A stretch of DNA of 64,000 nt from Parasponia andersonii. Its lineage: Eukaryota; Streptophyta; Magnoliopsida; Rosales; Cannabaceae. Shown piece by piece: positions 22,450 through 35,356 of the stretch. The notes beneath the pieces were generated by a model. The model saw only the letters and a program-made list of their open reading frames with translations, did no database searches and was not told the DNA's origin. The position numbers and the translations under genes are program-made. Within the stretch, counting starts at the first letter, position 1. Each line of letters begins with the position of its first letter. The DNA is taken from the NCBI GenBank assembly GCA_002914805.1, contig JXTB01000226.1, positions 237,345-301,344 on the forward strand. The letters run 5' to 3'.

Positions 22450-25400
22450 TTATGATTTAGAGGACATGCTATATTTCCATGCAAAGGGTTTCCGGTCGAT
22501 GGCTTGAGGCAAGAAGCTGAGTCCAAATATCTCCTTGGGGATCTGACCTGGCTCCACAAACCCAACCAACTTTGCAACAAGGAGGGCACTTTCACTCAAA
22601 TGGTCAATATCTTTTGTGTTCGTCCATAGCCAGCGTGCTAATTGTAAGCTCCTCTGCTTTGATTTGAGCTTAATACCCCACTTCTGGTAAAGCCCTTCTC
22701 TTTCCTTTCTAGTAAACTTCTTATGCACTTGCTTGCTTAGCATTTCTCTTTCGCGATTGAGCATCTTCAAACTGTTTTATTATCCCGAGGAAAATATTTA
22801 TAAAACGGAATACATGGTAGAATTTATTAAATATGTTTTGAGTCGTATGTGCTCGTGTTATGAATGAAATATAAAAGACAACATAAGGATACCTTGAAGC
22901 TGGTGTGAGAATTTGACTGTCTTTCTTCACATTACTCCCAATGGAAAATGTCTCCTTGAGAAAGGATAACCTTCTCAGCTCTACTTCAAAGTACACAGAA
23001 TCTGAAGGCTCACCTTTGAAAAGAAGAAAGAAATAGGTTCTATGCGCTAATGGTACATGACACAAATCCCATAGCTCAATTATTTCTTGCCGTTGCCTCT
23101 CAAATTTGAAGGGCCAACTCAAAATGGGTTGCTGACAAGCCTGCGGTGAGTCCAAACCAGCAGGTTCCGTGTTGCCTCTCAGCTTTCCCGCTTCTTCCTC
23201 TTGTTGCTAACATAAATAACATATTTCAACAGAAAATTTCAGACAGAGAAATATGGCTAGAAAGTTGTGAATTGATAACGTTGGTAAGTTTTCCTCGTTT
23301 TCATCAATGATATCAGAGTAAGATAATAACATAATAAGAAAGATAAACTGAAGACTAACCAAATTATAACTATATTGGTTCTCATGCTGAGGTATGTTAT
23401 GCTCTGCCACAAAATTGAGGACACTCAAAGTATCCTCTGAATCTGAATCCTTGGAATCATATCTGTCCACTGGAGCACTCAAGACAGAAGCTCGAGAGTG
23501 TCTTCTGGATAATCTTGGTGTCTTAGCACCATATTTTGATTGAAAAAGCTTCTGCCGTAGGCTCTTTTCTCTTCCAAAGAAGTCCTCAGAACTGTCTCCT
23601 AGATCAATCTCTTTGGTTTGCTCTGTCCCCAAGCGAGAACTTAAAACAGAAGCACGAGAATCGTTTCTAGATAACTTTACAGTGTGACGACCATGGTTTG
23701 ATCTGGAAAGATTCTGCTTAAATCTGTTTGCTCTTCCAAAAGATTCCTTCTTAGTGGTCTCTTCTACATCAGACTCTTTGATGTCGTCCGTCACAAGGGA
23801 AGCACTCAGAGTAGAAGAACGAGAATCTTTTCTTGATAACTTACCAAATTTTGCACCAGCAGTTGATCTAGAAGAGTTCCACCAAAAGCTCTGTACTGCT
23901 CTAGGAAAATCCTTCTCATTCTGTTCAGCCTCATTCGACCAATCAGAAGATGGACTTGTGAGAACAGCTTTGCAACTTCTACTTCTTGTCAACATCAAAC
24001 TTCTGGAGCTAGACATACACGCTTCAGAGGAATAAGAAGAATTCTCCGAAGGATAATAATTGATCAGAGAGTCAATTGTCCGTTGCATCTCCTTAATTTT
24101 TTGCTTCAGAGCGTCATAACTACTGTCTGTGACAATAGGACTCAACTGCTTTTCTTCATTCATGGTTGACTTCCCTGCTTTCTCACTCAACTCCTTCTCT
24201 TCAATCATGACTGAGTTTCCTGCTCTCTCTTCAGGAATAATAGGGACGACAACAGGTAAGACTGCATTTTGGTCCATTCTTGGTTCATCCATTTCAATGC
24301 ACCGAACTTCTTTGCAGATATCATCTTCAGTTGTCGCGTTGTTTTCTTGAGAAATCTCTTCCCAACCCTGAGATGGGTCAGGTCCAATAAACTTGGGAGT
24401 AGTGGTGTCCTCAGAAGTCTGAGACAGTTGTCGTCGATGATTGTTTGGATTAAATATACCAAAGTTGTCAGTTCTGAGCCCACTAGCTGATTCTAATCCT
24501 TTCGATCCTAAATACTCATCTGAGCTTGAGACTTGGTCTTCTACAACTGATTGTAGCATACTCTCCATCCGAGATTCTGCAAGATCACGTTGCTTTCTTA
24601 GTTCTTTTATCTCTTTATCCATCTGCATATTTCCATATCACCACGTAAAAAAGTGAAAGTTAGAAATTAAGAATTTTCACAGTATTCATTTTTCTTGCAT
24701 AATTAGCACGATTATCTGTATAGATGAAGTTAAAAGTAGGGCCGCACTTATCATCACCTGTTCAATCAGGAGTTCTTTCTCTCGCAATAACTCAGCAGAA
24801 TCATAAGAAACGGGCTTTGACGTCAAGGACCTCAACTCATTTTCCATTTTGGCCAATTCTCTTTGCAATTGCTTTACCAACGCCTTATCTGACACTACCA
24901 CATTGATCTTTGCATTAGTAGTCACCTCTTTCGCACAACTAGCAAAAAAGAGGGTGTTTCTTGATTGCTCAACATGACTACGTGCCGGGCTAAGTGTGCA
25001 AATGATAGCTGTTCTAGCATTGCCTCCCAAAGAATTTTGCAGTATGCGTGTTAATTTGGAGTCTCTGTAGGGTATGTGTCCATTTCTTCCCTTGCTGCAT
25101 CCAAAAATGGCATTTAGGAAGCAATAGGATATTGAACGGTTAGCCAAAATACTTTGGACTGGCTAACACCCAAAAAAAAAAAAAAAAAAAAAAAAGAAAA
25201 ACAGTTTTTCTGTTTGTCCACGGTCATGAAACTCAACCAAAGTTTCTAAGGGAAAGAGATAATGGTTCTCTCTTTTGACAGAATTAGTAATCTACATAAA
25301 GCACTCTTCAGGGTGTGAATATGTGAACAGATGTAAAAGAAAAAGAGCGTTACTGAACCTTAGTTTCCGAATTACAGTCCCCAGGGTCAGTAAACTGCGG

Positions 25401-26905
25401 TTGATGTGGCTACCTTCCTTCAACCTTGATCCTGCAGATAGTGTCTGAGAAGCACGCTCACTCCCCGCAAGATCAACAAAATTCTGCATAGATTTACACG
25501 GTTGTCATACTTCCTTCATAACAAAATCGTCCTTCTAGATCACAAGAAAGCAAAATTTCATTTCTAAGGAGGATAAATGAGTGTGCATACCACGGTAGAT
25601 GCAAGGGCACCTGAACTTCTAGCATGTCGAAAATCACGGGCTGAACTTTGAATTGTCTTCAGTTTAATCGTTTGACAAAAAGATAAGTAAGAAACAAGTA
25701 CTCGTTACCAAAAAGGAAATTGCCTTAGTAAAATAGAAGAATACCAGTCTCAGAATTTGATGTGAGCGGGAACTAGTTTCATTCAGAGAGGTCTCTCCTA
25801 TCTTCCTTTGAGCTGCAAGAATGGATAACCATAATCAAGTATACAAATCCCTTTTAAGAAAAATGAAAGAGTTTAACATCTAGGCCTTCACCTTCACATA
25901 TGGAAAGAAGCTCTTGCAAATGGCTGCGGTCCCTCAAAACCTCCTCCGTAAGTTTCTCAACTACAGTACCTTTCTGTAACGACGGAAGAGTGTTATCCAA
26001 TATTTTGTGAAAAAAACAGAAGACCGATCAAAGATATCAGCAATTCACCTCTGGATCGTCTAGAAGTCTGAGTGGAGTACCATCTGCACTAAGAAGGTCT
26101 CTCACAGCTTCATTATAGATCTCCATAGCAGAGAACTTCAAAACAAACTCCCTTTCTCTATGCTATATAACAACACCACCAAAACATATTACATTAGAGT
26201 TACAATAAAAAATTACAATAAATTAAAATCATTGTGATGAAATCTTCTTCTTCTTTTTTTTCCTTATTCTTTAAGGTCATTTACCATTTCTATGCATTTA
26301 TATATATCCGCTATTGCATATTCTGTAACTCCATTCATGGTGTATGTCTTTCCACTGCTCGTTTGACCATAGGCGAAAATCGTTGCTGGACGCAAATTCT
26401 CTCATTAGTAAGATAGAAATCACCTTCATGTTCGGTAATTTCACGACGAAAAACAAAAACAAAACAAAAACAAAACAAAACAAAAGGGCAACAAGATTAC
26501 TCACAATTGATACCCTTAACAACTGAAAGAATAACTTCTTTGGCTCCTTCCTCGTATACCTGTTTTGTGGGGCTGTCGAACCCAAATACTCTGTCTATCC
26601 CCAATCCATTGACCAAAATTGAAATTGAGACTGAGGATAATAAAACAAATTTTTTTTTTTAATAAAAATCTGAAAAAGAAATTACCAAAAGTATAAGCAG
26701 TGGGGAACACGATGCGTTCGGATAGGTTGCTCTTGATTGCAATGGTATTGTTACTGACGCATTCCCAATCTGATCCATCGTTCCTAGCCAACTCCTTTTC
26801 ATTGAGTGGTCTCAGCCTCACCGAAACAACAATGCTCTCTTCTTCAGGGGAATTCTTCCGACCCTCTGCCTCTGCCTCTGCCTCTGCCTTTACTTCTCCA
26901 TTCAT
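22450..26905 (-). CDS. Kinesin-like protein, KIN-7 family with DUF3490 tail
   Basis: Microtubule motor, closest in my memory to the Arabidopsis KIN-7E/F/G group, related to the NACK kinesins of cytokinesis. Twelve exons (minus): 26686-26905, 26505-26594, 26285-26385, 26049-26162, 25892-25973, 25745-25812, 25591-25656, 25359-25483, 24758-25094, 23360-24622, 22893-23206 and 22450-22771, giving 1033 aa. The N-terminal motor (about 24-357) has [13 protein letters not shown]-loop GQTSSGKT (111-118), switch I SSRSH and switch II DLAGSE (251-256). A coiled coil follows ([16 protein letters not shown]), then a long Ser-rich variable region in one large exon with repeated [23 protein letters not shown] motifs, then the C-terminal DUF3490 domain (about 850-1030, [16 protein letters not shown]-like end [11 protein letters not shown]). 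The N-terminus has an (AE)n run coded by a GCCTCT-type repeat. All catalytic motor motifs are intact. The start at 26905 leads straight into the motor. Confidence 0.94.
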
Positions 26906-28358
26906 TGCTTCTTTTCCTCTTTTCCTTACTAATATCCCATATGTATATATTAAACTCTGGGAATTCTCATCTCATCTGCCCAAAAAAGGAAAAAAAAAAA
27001 AAAAAACATTGACGTTGAAATTTCACCACCAAAATCCGTAATACAGGTGTTTACAAGTCCCAAATTGCTATTACCTTTAGCGACTTCGATGCGGAAACCA
27101 AATCCAATTTTCATATTCATCAAAAAGCCAAACCATATGAACCATGAAAATAATAACCGGAAATAATAATAATTATTATTATTAATAAGAGAGTTGAAGG
27201 CATAAGATCGCGGGAAAGAAGAGGAGGAGGGAGGGGTGGTACAACGGCAAAAGCCGTTACTATGTCTCCCTCTCTTTTTGTCTTTCTCCCTCCTCTCTGA
27301 TTTGGATTTGGATTTGGGTTAGCACCGACCTTCAAAATAATAGTACTGACTAAATCAAGCTTTGACTTTATTACCGTTTTGCCCTCCACGACGGCTTACG
27401 CTTAAGCCACGTTACGTTTCTTAAATCCAGATCATAATTAATTAATTAATTACAATTGGGGGGAGACAAAACCAAACAATAATGAGAAAAGATTGTCATA
27501 TTCGCTCTCTGTCATCATCAATTAATTCGGAATGAGGTCAAAAAATATAGAGAGAAGAGAAGGAGTGTTGTTTCGTATTCTTATCCATTTGTGTGTTGTA
27601 CATTACTTTCGTAATTAGGGGGAAAAAAAAATTGTCTACGTCACTTAATTAGATAAAATTAGGAACGAGCAAGGCAATTTTGCTTATTTTCTATCTCATT
27701 GTCATAGACTCATAAATTGTATAATTATTTATATTTATATTTAAGTTGTATGATAAATGTATAGGTATATAAGGAGTAACTGTTATTTTGATTTCTACTC
27801 TTAAGAGAAATTAGGACTTGACTATCTTTAATAATTAATGTCAATTTATTAGATTTAGCGACCGTAATTGTGCTATAAAATTACGTGGTTCGGTGACAAG
27901 AGTGTTATGTTTTGTGTCGACCATGCATTTGCTTATTTTTTCACCGACCAACAAACAAATATGATTTTTCTTTAAATCTTTTTCATATGATATACTGTAT
28001 TTTTCAACTGTTATTTTCCTCCTCTTTTTTATTTTATTTTATTTTCATCTAACCTTAGACTTTTCGCGTTGCCTTTTCATTTTAATATTTCAACAAAACT
28101 CTCTCCCTATTTTTTTCATTATATTTCTGGTCAATTTCCTAATATTGTTGGACGAAATGGATTTGGAAACAAACAATTAGACACCACAGAAATTGTTTCA
28201 AACTAAGCTATTTGATATGAGTTCCGAGTTACCAACTCTATTTTTTAATTGCTTCTATATTGAAATTTGAAGTGAGTTAATCAACGTGACGGTGTGTCAT
28301 GCTGTATTGATAGTTATCACCAATTTAATAAAAAAAAATATATACATATACTGTATTT

Positions 28359-28361
<3 letters not shown>

Positions 28362-28391
<30 letters not shown>
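28362..28391. repeat. (TA)n microsatellite
   Basis: Thirty bases of alternating TA. Confidence 0.9.
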
Positions 28392-28395
<4 letters not shown>

Positions 28396-28713
28396 AGTTC
28401 ATGGGACAGGACTACTTCAGTCTGCCCTCACATCCTATTAGCAACATACAGTTAGTGAAAAAATATATCAAGTTTGAAAGCTCAACCCTCAACTTTCTAT
28501 GTCAATTTTGGGAAGAACTGTTCTTACTCTTTTACATGACGTCAAACAAATATAATTGTACACCAACTTTATAATCGTTATCGTAAATAAGTTATAGTTA
28601 CTCAAAAAAATGTAAATAAGCTATAATCTTTCATTTAAATAACGTTTTTGCTTTTCTTTGAAAAGTCTAAACTATTTTTTTCATCATAAATTAATTATTT
28701 TATCTGCTACGTT

Positions 28714-28829
28714 TACGTGGATTGTTTTGTTATTATATTTACACCCCGCTGATTTTATATTTCATAATTACTACGTGGATTGTTTTGTTATTATATTTAC
28801 ACACCGCTGATTTTATATTTCATAATTAC
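28714..28829. repeat. 58-bp tandem duplication
   Basis: Two nearly identical copies of TACGTGGATTGTTTTGTTAT followed by ATTTACACMCCGCTGA, starting at 28714 and 28772. Confidence 0.88.
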
Positions 28830-28927
28830 TTCGTAGTCCGTTTTCGTAACTTGTACATAATCGACATTTGTTTGTATCTCAAAATTAATAGTTTGTTACA
28901 TGTATGAATAAATCTACGTATTTTTAA

Positions 28928-30097
28928 GGGTTTATATCACTTGTGCTCCCCGACCTTTTCTTCAAGCATTAATTAGGTTTTCAACCTCGTTTTGTAGTTT
29001 TTAAATTCCCAATCTTTTACATTGGTATTACTTTAGTAGTTTTCAACTTTATCATCTAATTCAACTATTATTTAATAATTTTAGTATCACTTGGATCCTC
29101 AAACTTTATACAATGCATTACTTAGGTCCCTATTCTTAATTTTATAGTTTTTGGCTCCTTAAACTTCTATTTTTGTAATACTTAGGTCTTTTGAGTTAAA
29201 ATCTAACTCTAATCAAATTGTATTAGATAAATTAATGAAAACTATCAACAGAATGTTCAATACCAATAAGGCATTTTTCAAAAAAAGATAATCTAAACAA
29301 CAATATTGTTTTTAGTTAATTCATATTACCAACAATATCATATCATTTAATTGTTAAATCTTACTAATAATGGTAAAGTTCATTTTCTCTAATTCCGTAA
29401 ACTCATCAATCTTTTTTTTTCAGTTAAAACTCATGAATAGTAAAAGAAGTTTAAAGCTTTCTTAAATAACAAATTAATATTAATTTATATAAAATTATTG
29501 GTTTTGAAGATAATAACAGTTAATTACACAAAAGTTAGTATTTATGAAGATACTGATCGAGAACATACATAGATATAACACGAGAAAAAAATGTACTATT
29601 TAATGATGATTTCGTATAAATGGTCGTGAAATTCATTTTCTATAATTTTATGAACTCATAATCGTTTAAAAATAGTCTAATATACAAACAATATAGGTTT
29701 TGATATGTATATTTTTGGTATGTATTTCAATGGATATATAATTAAGTCATTTTGTTGCTACTTTTGAATTTAGTAGTTTTTCTTAATTTATTTAGTCCAA
29801 TTTGATTAGAGTGATTTTAACTCAAAATTAACTCAAAAAGACCTAAATATTACAAAAAATAAAGTTTGAGAAGTCAAAAGCTACAAAATAAAAAATAGAG
29901 ACCTATGTGATACATTGTATAAAGATTGAGAACCCAAGTGATAATAAAATTGTTAGATAACAACTTTTAATAGAAAAGTTAAAAAGGGACTAAAGTGATA
30001 CGAATGTGAAAAGTTACAAATCTAAAAACTACAAAAAAGGTTAGGAACCTGATTAATACTTGAGGGAAAGGTTGGAGACCGTAGGTAATATAAACCC
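28928..30097. mobile_element. Non-autonomous Mutator-like element with long terminal inverted repeats
   Basis: About 1170 bases bounded by inverted repeats of roughly 295 bases (28928 to about 29222, and about 29803 to 30097). Outer ends are GGGTTTATATCACTTGTGCT on the left and, read inward on the other strand, GGGTTTATATTACCTACGGT on the right. A 9-base target duplication flanks it: TATTTTTAA (28919-28927) and TGTTTTTAA (30098-30106), one mismatch. Long inverted ends plus a 9-bp duplication are the hallmark of Mutator-like elements. The middle (29223-29802) is AT-rich with no transposase frame, so it would have to be moved by another element. A related terminal fragment lies at 6410-6560. 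Confidence 0.8.
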
Positions 30098-30422
30098 TGT
30101 TTTTAACTTATACATATGTCTTATTTGAAGAGAAAAAAATTAAAAGAAGAGAAAATTTTATATATACTTTTTGCTCAAGTTGAAAAAGTTTCAAATTATA
30201 TCATTATTAAGAGCTAATTATCGCCGACCATGAACTACTAAAAGTGAGTAGCACAACTAAAATAGCCTATGGCTAATCATGTTTGGCTAATATGACACAC
30301 TTAATACATCTATACATGATATGTTTGTTTTAAGAGGAGAAAAGTAATTTTTCTACTTTCTGTGATAATTTTTTGATCAACTCTTTCTAATTTTTTCTTA
30401 TCTAAATTTTGCTCTATCATAT

Positions 30423-33400
30423 CACTACAGGACAAAGGCTCTATAATGACAACAAATGTCATCGTTATAGACCAAAAAGTCATCGTTATAAGTCTATAGT
30501 AATGATACTGTCGTCTTTACTATGTTGTCGGTATAGATCCATCAGTATAGCTCCTTATAACAACGACAAAAATTGTCATCGAGATAATAGACTATAGCGA
30601 TGACAATGTCATCGAACGATGACTAAAAATGATGATAGTCTATTGTTACACTATAGCAACAACAGTTTTCGTCAATATAGGTATATTTTAAATATATATA
30701 TATATATATAAATGTAGTTGTAGCGACGATATATGTCGTCATTATATGTATATTTTTAAAAATGTATATATATTTAAATATAGTTATAGCGACGACATTG
30801 TCATCGCTATAGATGTTTTAATTTTTTTATATAATTAAATTATTAAAATTAGAAATAAAATTATAAAAAATAAAAATAGAAATAAATAGAAAATATTTGA
30901 AACATAAATTATAATTTAAAATTTAAAATTAAAATAAAATTTAAAATAATTCCATAACAAAAATACACATAAAATAAAAATTTAATAAAAGTATTTTTTA
31001 AAAAATTGAACTATCTAACTAGCTAACTAGCTATTCAAGTCGGTCTCATCCTGATTTGCGTTGTCTTGAGTGTCAAAAGTCGAGAAAGGAGGTTCAAATC
31101 AGAATCTCAGAGGCAATATAGGTAGCGGGGGCAACGGAAGTATATTAGGAGTAGTAGGCAGTTGAATAGACAACATATGAAATCCCGGAACCAATCTCGC
31201 CAATGCACTAGATATGTAATGCAGTTATTTGTTGAAGTATTATCTCTCTGCATCACGTTGTGCTATAAGAACTACTTCATGCTGTGCTAGGAGAACTACT
31301 TCATACTAGTGGGCAGCAGCCAAATAACTCTGTGTCTAGTTGAAAAAGTCTAGCAATTATGAGTCAGACATAGGAGGATCCCGTGGTGGAGAAGCTTCTA
31401 TAGAATAAGTGGTAGTAGCTTCCTAGCTTTGGACCAACTCCTCTCCTATACTTTCTCCTAATGCCAAGCATCTCGTCAGCAATCAATGTCTCATCAATAT
31501 AAGGTGGGGTAGACTATGTCAAAGAACTAGAGGCAGATAAAGATGCGTAAGACTGTAACTGCGTTGTGTGAGTCTCAACCATCTTACGCTAAAAATAGTT
31601 GGAAAAAAGTTAGTAAAAAAATAAAATTAGTAGTCAATTAATGAATACAAATAATTTATAAGTTACTCACATAATTCTACTCCACCTCCTCAGAAGGTCA
31701 CATGCCAATCGCGGGATCCATATACCTCTGTCGATAGTTCTCTACGATTGATTGCATCCTCCTGTCTCAGAACTCCCATGAGCATTGAATTTGATAAGTA
31801 CTAATAAAAAAATATAAAAATAAGAAATAAGTTGTAAAAAAATTACCATATCATATATACTGGTGATAGTGGACTTCCCTGCCTATTAACAAACTTCATC
31901 TGTCCTCTATTACCAGCATTCCTCCTAGACATAGCCTGTCATATTAAAGTCATCAATTAATAATATAGTAGTTATAAAATTAATGTAGTAAAAGACAAAT
32001 TAAATGAAAAACTAACCCTAAAATCCTCAAAGCTGAAATAATCAACGCACTTATTCCAAACTTCTTGAGTCATATCAGGAGGAACAAAATGATGAATACG
32101 GGGAAAGTCAAGATTGTTCTCGTCCCCACCATTGAGCTTAAAGTGTTCACTGAGCTCTATCAGTAGTTCTTTGCGATTGATTGCATCTTTCCTATCTCAG
32201 GATTCTCATATACATTGAATTTGATAAGTACATAAATAAAAGTAATAAATATATATATATATATAAGTAAGAAATAAGTTGTAAGAAGATTACCATATCA
32301 TATATACTGGCGATAGTAGACTTAGGCCCCTGCTTACTAACAAACTTCATCTGTTCCCTATTATCAACATATTTCCTAGACATAGCTTGTCATTTTAAAG
32401 TCATCAGGTAATAATGTAATAGTTATAAAATTAATGTAGTAAAAGACAAATTAAATGAAATAATAACCCTAAAATCTTCAGAGTTGAAAATCAACGCACT
32501 TGTTCCAAACCTCCTGAGTCATATCAGGAGGAACAGAATGACGAGTATGGAGAAAGTCAAGATTGTTCTCGTCCCCACCATTGAGCTTGAAGTGTTCACT
32601 CAGCTCATTCTTCCAATTCTTATAGATGTTTTGAGCGATACAGTAAATACCTTAAGATATCTAAGGTCGCTCATCATTGCTAATATCTTTATATTAGAAG
32701 TACTTATACAACCAAAAAATAAAGTGTTTAACAAAAATAATTTCAATAAAATACAAGGATATAAAAAAAAAAAAATTCTTACCTTGACACCAGGCTCTAT
32801 TTTTGCCTTTTGTTCAGCGGGAACTTTTACCCAAATCTTGTAAAAAGTTTCTGTATACTTCTTGACGAGCCCCCCAATAAGACGAGGAAAATACTTCTAG
32901 TTCTCTTTAGAAGCTCTTCATGTAGCTTCTATCTTGTCAAACGAGATCGGGAGTCGTTGACCTGATTCCAAGGAATTGAGCTTCTCCTGCAAGTTCAAAT
33001 ATCTATTATTTGAATGTTTTCTTGTACCAGTCGGTACTACAAAGTATCAAAAAAATATTAATAATCAATCAAAAAAAATGAATGATAAATGTATATATTT
33101 TTATTTATTACTTAGCCAAAGTAAAAATATTTCTTGTACCTAATTGACACGGGGCAGGAATCCCAAACAGGTTTGGTGAGGGCTCTCCACCTACATCTTC
33201 TCTATGATATGTGGGTCCAATAATAGCCATAATTAAATAATGTTGATGAACAGTATAGATATGATATGATGCATATAAAAATGACGTTCATAAAAAAATA
33301 TATTTTATCAACAATTTAATAAATATTATCATAAAATACATAATTAATCACATTTTCATATTAATTATCATCGCTATCATTATAATCTTCATGTTCATCT

Positions 33401-33945
33401 TGATTAGTCTCATCATCATCGTCCATCTCTAATTCTTCTTCGTATTCTATGTAATCATCCATTGTGTCATCATGGTCAAGTTTATTATCATTAATAAAAT
33501 CTTTTTATTCCACATTATGAATAACATCATCAGAATTTTGAACATGTTCACTTTAACTCCCATGAATATAACTAATGGACTCCAACTCGCTAAGTTCAAC
33601 CGTTAGGACAAAGTTTGAAGAGTTATGATCTTGCAGAACAACTAACTCAATATCATTATCTTAAATATCTCATCCATCTCAATGACTTAAGTGTCCTACA
33701 ATTCTCCAGTTTGGGCCATTCAACAAATCATCAATATAAAAAACTTGCTTAGCTTGAGAAGCAAGTATGTATGTATCATTCTGATACCACTCAGAATTGA
33801 TAGCTATATTTATTATGTTTTTTTCTAATTTTATTTTCTTCTTTCTAGGATTAGTATCAAATCATTTGCACTTGAATAAGACAACAAAATATGCGTCCAT
33901 ATAATTGTACAATCCCCATTAAAAGGGCCATGTGACCCTGTCTTA
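30423..33945 (-). mobile_element. Decayed CACTA (En/Spm) DNA transposon remnant
   Basis: The left edge is a CACTA end, CACTACAGGACAAAGGCTC at 30423, followed by subterminal repeats of GACGACA/TGTCRTCG words, including a near-palindrome at about 30785-30812 (TATAGCGACGACATTG then TCATCGCTATA). Coding remnants read on the minus strand toward that end. At 33940-33680 there is a piece like the C-terminal DUF4216 part of a TNP2 transposase (LFKCK-stop-FDTNPRKKK, ILASQAKQVFYIDD). At about 33000-31700 there are pieces like plant Transposase_24 (LIGGLVKKYTETFYKIW, PPDMTQEVWNKCVD). Stops and frame changes interrupt both. The upstream part of TNP2 and the opposite CACTA end were not found; the remnant stops near a CT repeat at 33955. 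Confidence 0.75.
31731..32605. repeat. Direct tandem duplication of about 430-440 bp inside the CACTA remnant
   Basis: Copy 1 starts near 31731 (TAGTTCTCTACGATTGATTG) and copy 2 near 32161 (TAGTTCTTTGCGATTGATTG). Both continue through ACCATATCATATATACTGG, CAACGCACTTRTTCCAAAC and CCACCATTGAGCTT to near 32159 and 32605. A TA microsatellite in copy 2 and many small differences show the duplication is not recent. It repeats a portion of the Transposase_24-like segment together with an apparent intron. Confidence 0.85.
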
Positions 33946-33948
33946 ATC

Positions 33949-33993
<45 letters not shown>

Positions 33994-35348
33994 TCGTCTT
34001 TCTCACGTTGTGCCGAAAGCTGGAGAAGTCGCTGCCACCTCCCTGGACGTCGTCCGGCCTTCCAATTGCCTAGCCCGACCTCGCCGTGCTGCCAGGGTTC
34101 CCCGTCACTGGTCTCACGAAAGCTGTCATTCTCTCCTGCCTAAAAAACGCCATTTTTGCCGTTTGGAAGTTTTTGACGGAAGTTTTTGACACCAGCATCG
34201 TTTCGAGCCGTTTCAGCTAGCATTCTTTGGCTTGTTAGATTCGTCTCGTTGAGAGGAAACTCAAAGTATATATTTCATGACCCTATACTGTCCGATTTGA
34301 AAGTTGCTATTTTTTGATATTTTGAGATTTAAATTTGACTTTTTAATCTAGCCGTTAGATTGTGTTTTTTTATGTCATTTTTGGATTTTACTCAAAAAAT
34401 AGAGAAGATTGATATATATATATATATTGGCTATATTTGATGACTGACATGAAAAATAAAATCAGACAACTAAGATTTGTCTCGTTCTGTATCCCACCAG
34501 TCCGTGTGGGTCTAGACCGAATTGGACGAATTAAATATCTAACTTAGTTATTTTGATGCTAGGAATTCAGTGAAGAGGTCTGTTTGTGGATTTGAAGCTC
34601 CATTGAGAAGTTAGTTTTTCACAAGAGAATGATCGAGGGTTTGGAATTGGTTCTCGACCCTCCAAACAATCGTCCAACGACATCTTGAGGATCCAATAGT
34701 GTGGCATCGTCATTTTAGTGAGGTAGAGATTCAATTACTACTTTTTTATATCGTTTTTGAATAAAACTTATTTTCTGCAATATATGAGAATAAATGTGGT
34801 TTTTGAACTATTTGAATATCTGTGATAGAAATTGATTGTATGATATATATTATTCTTAGAATTTTTTGAGTGCATGTTATTTTTGGATATATCAAAATAG
34901 GGTCGTTATGCTACTTTAAGAATCTTCCCCTATGTGTATATGCATATTTTAGTTTAGATATAAATACATAGATGTTTTCTCTCAACAAATTATAAATTTA
35001 CATAAGTATTGGTTAAGATCTATAATTTTCTTCAATATTTGAAATCTATGAAGTCTAAATCTTAAAGATTTTATAATATTTAATATCGATTTTCGAAAAT
35101 CAACTCTTATGGTGATTGGAAAAAATGAAGGAGTATCTCTTATAGAACTCTTATCGTACCCTTTATTGGATTGTATACTTCTTCTCTCTTCCAGTACAAC
35201 GTAAGATTGTTATCGATTATTTGATACCATTATGAGTTATTAATTCAAATGATTACAATATTTAATTAATAAATGAAAAAAGAAAAAAAATTTCAATTAT
35301 TGTTTGGTCTTAATAAACTAATACAAATTCAAGCAAAATATTTGTTTA
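33946..35348. other. GC-rich orphan segment followed by AT-rich unclassified repeat-like DNA
   Basis: A CT repeat (33955-33994) leads into about 280 bases much richer in GC than the surroundings (34000-34280: GTGCCGAAAGCTGGAGAAG, CGTCGTCCGGCCTTCC, CCTCGCCGTGCTGCC), then AT-rich sequence with GCCGTTAGATT and a TA run near 34410. No long open frame spans the GC-rich part. It could be the leader of an unrecognised element or a captured gene fragment. Confidence 0.4.
33955..33994. repeat. (CT)n microsatellite
   Basis: CT run interrupted once by GT, at the junction between the CACTA remnant and the GC-rich segment. Confidence 0.93.
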
Positions 35349-35356
35349 CAAATATC

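Larger units (their letters stand above)
26906..28918. other. Kinesin promoter and AT-rich intergenic sequence
   Basis: Kinesin 5' side on the minus strand, then AT-rich DNA without coding signal. It contains a 58-bp tandem duplication (28714-28829), a TA microsatellite (28362-28391) and an AATAAT/ATTATT run near 27160-27185. Confidence 0.55.

Noticed and set aside
28928-30097. Reading the paired ends at 28.9 and 30.1 kb as a retroelement
   Set aside because: The ends are inverted, not direct, and the 9-bp target duplication fits a Mutator-like element.
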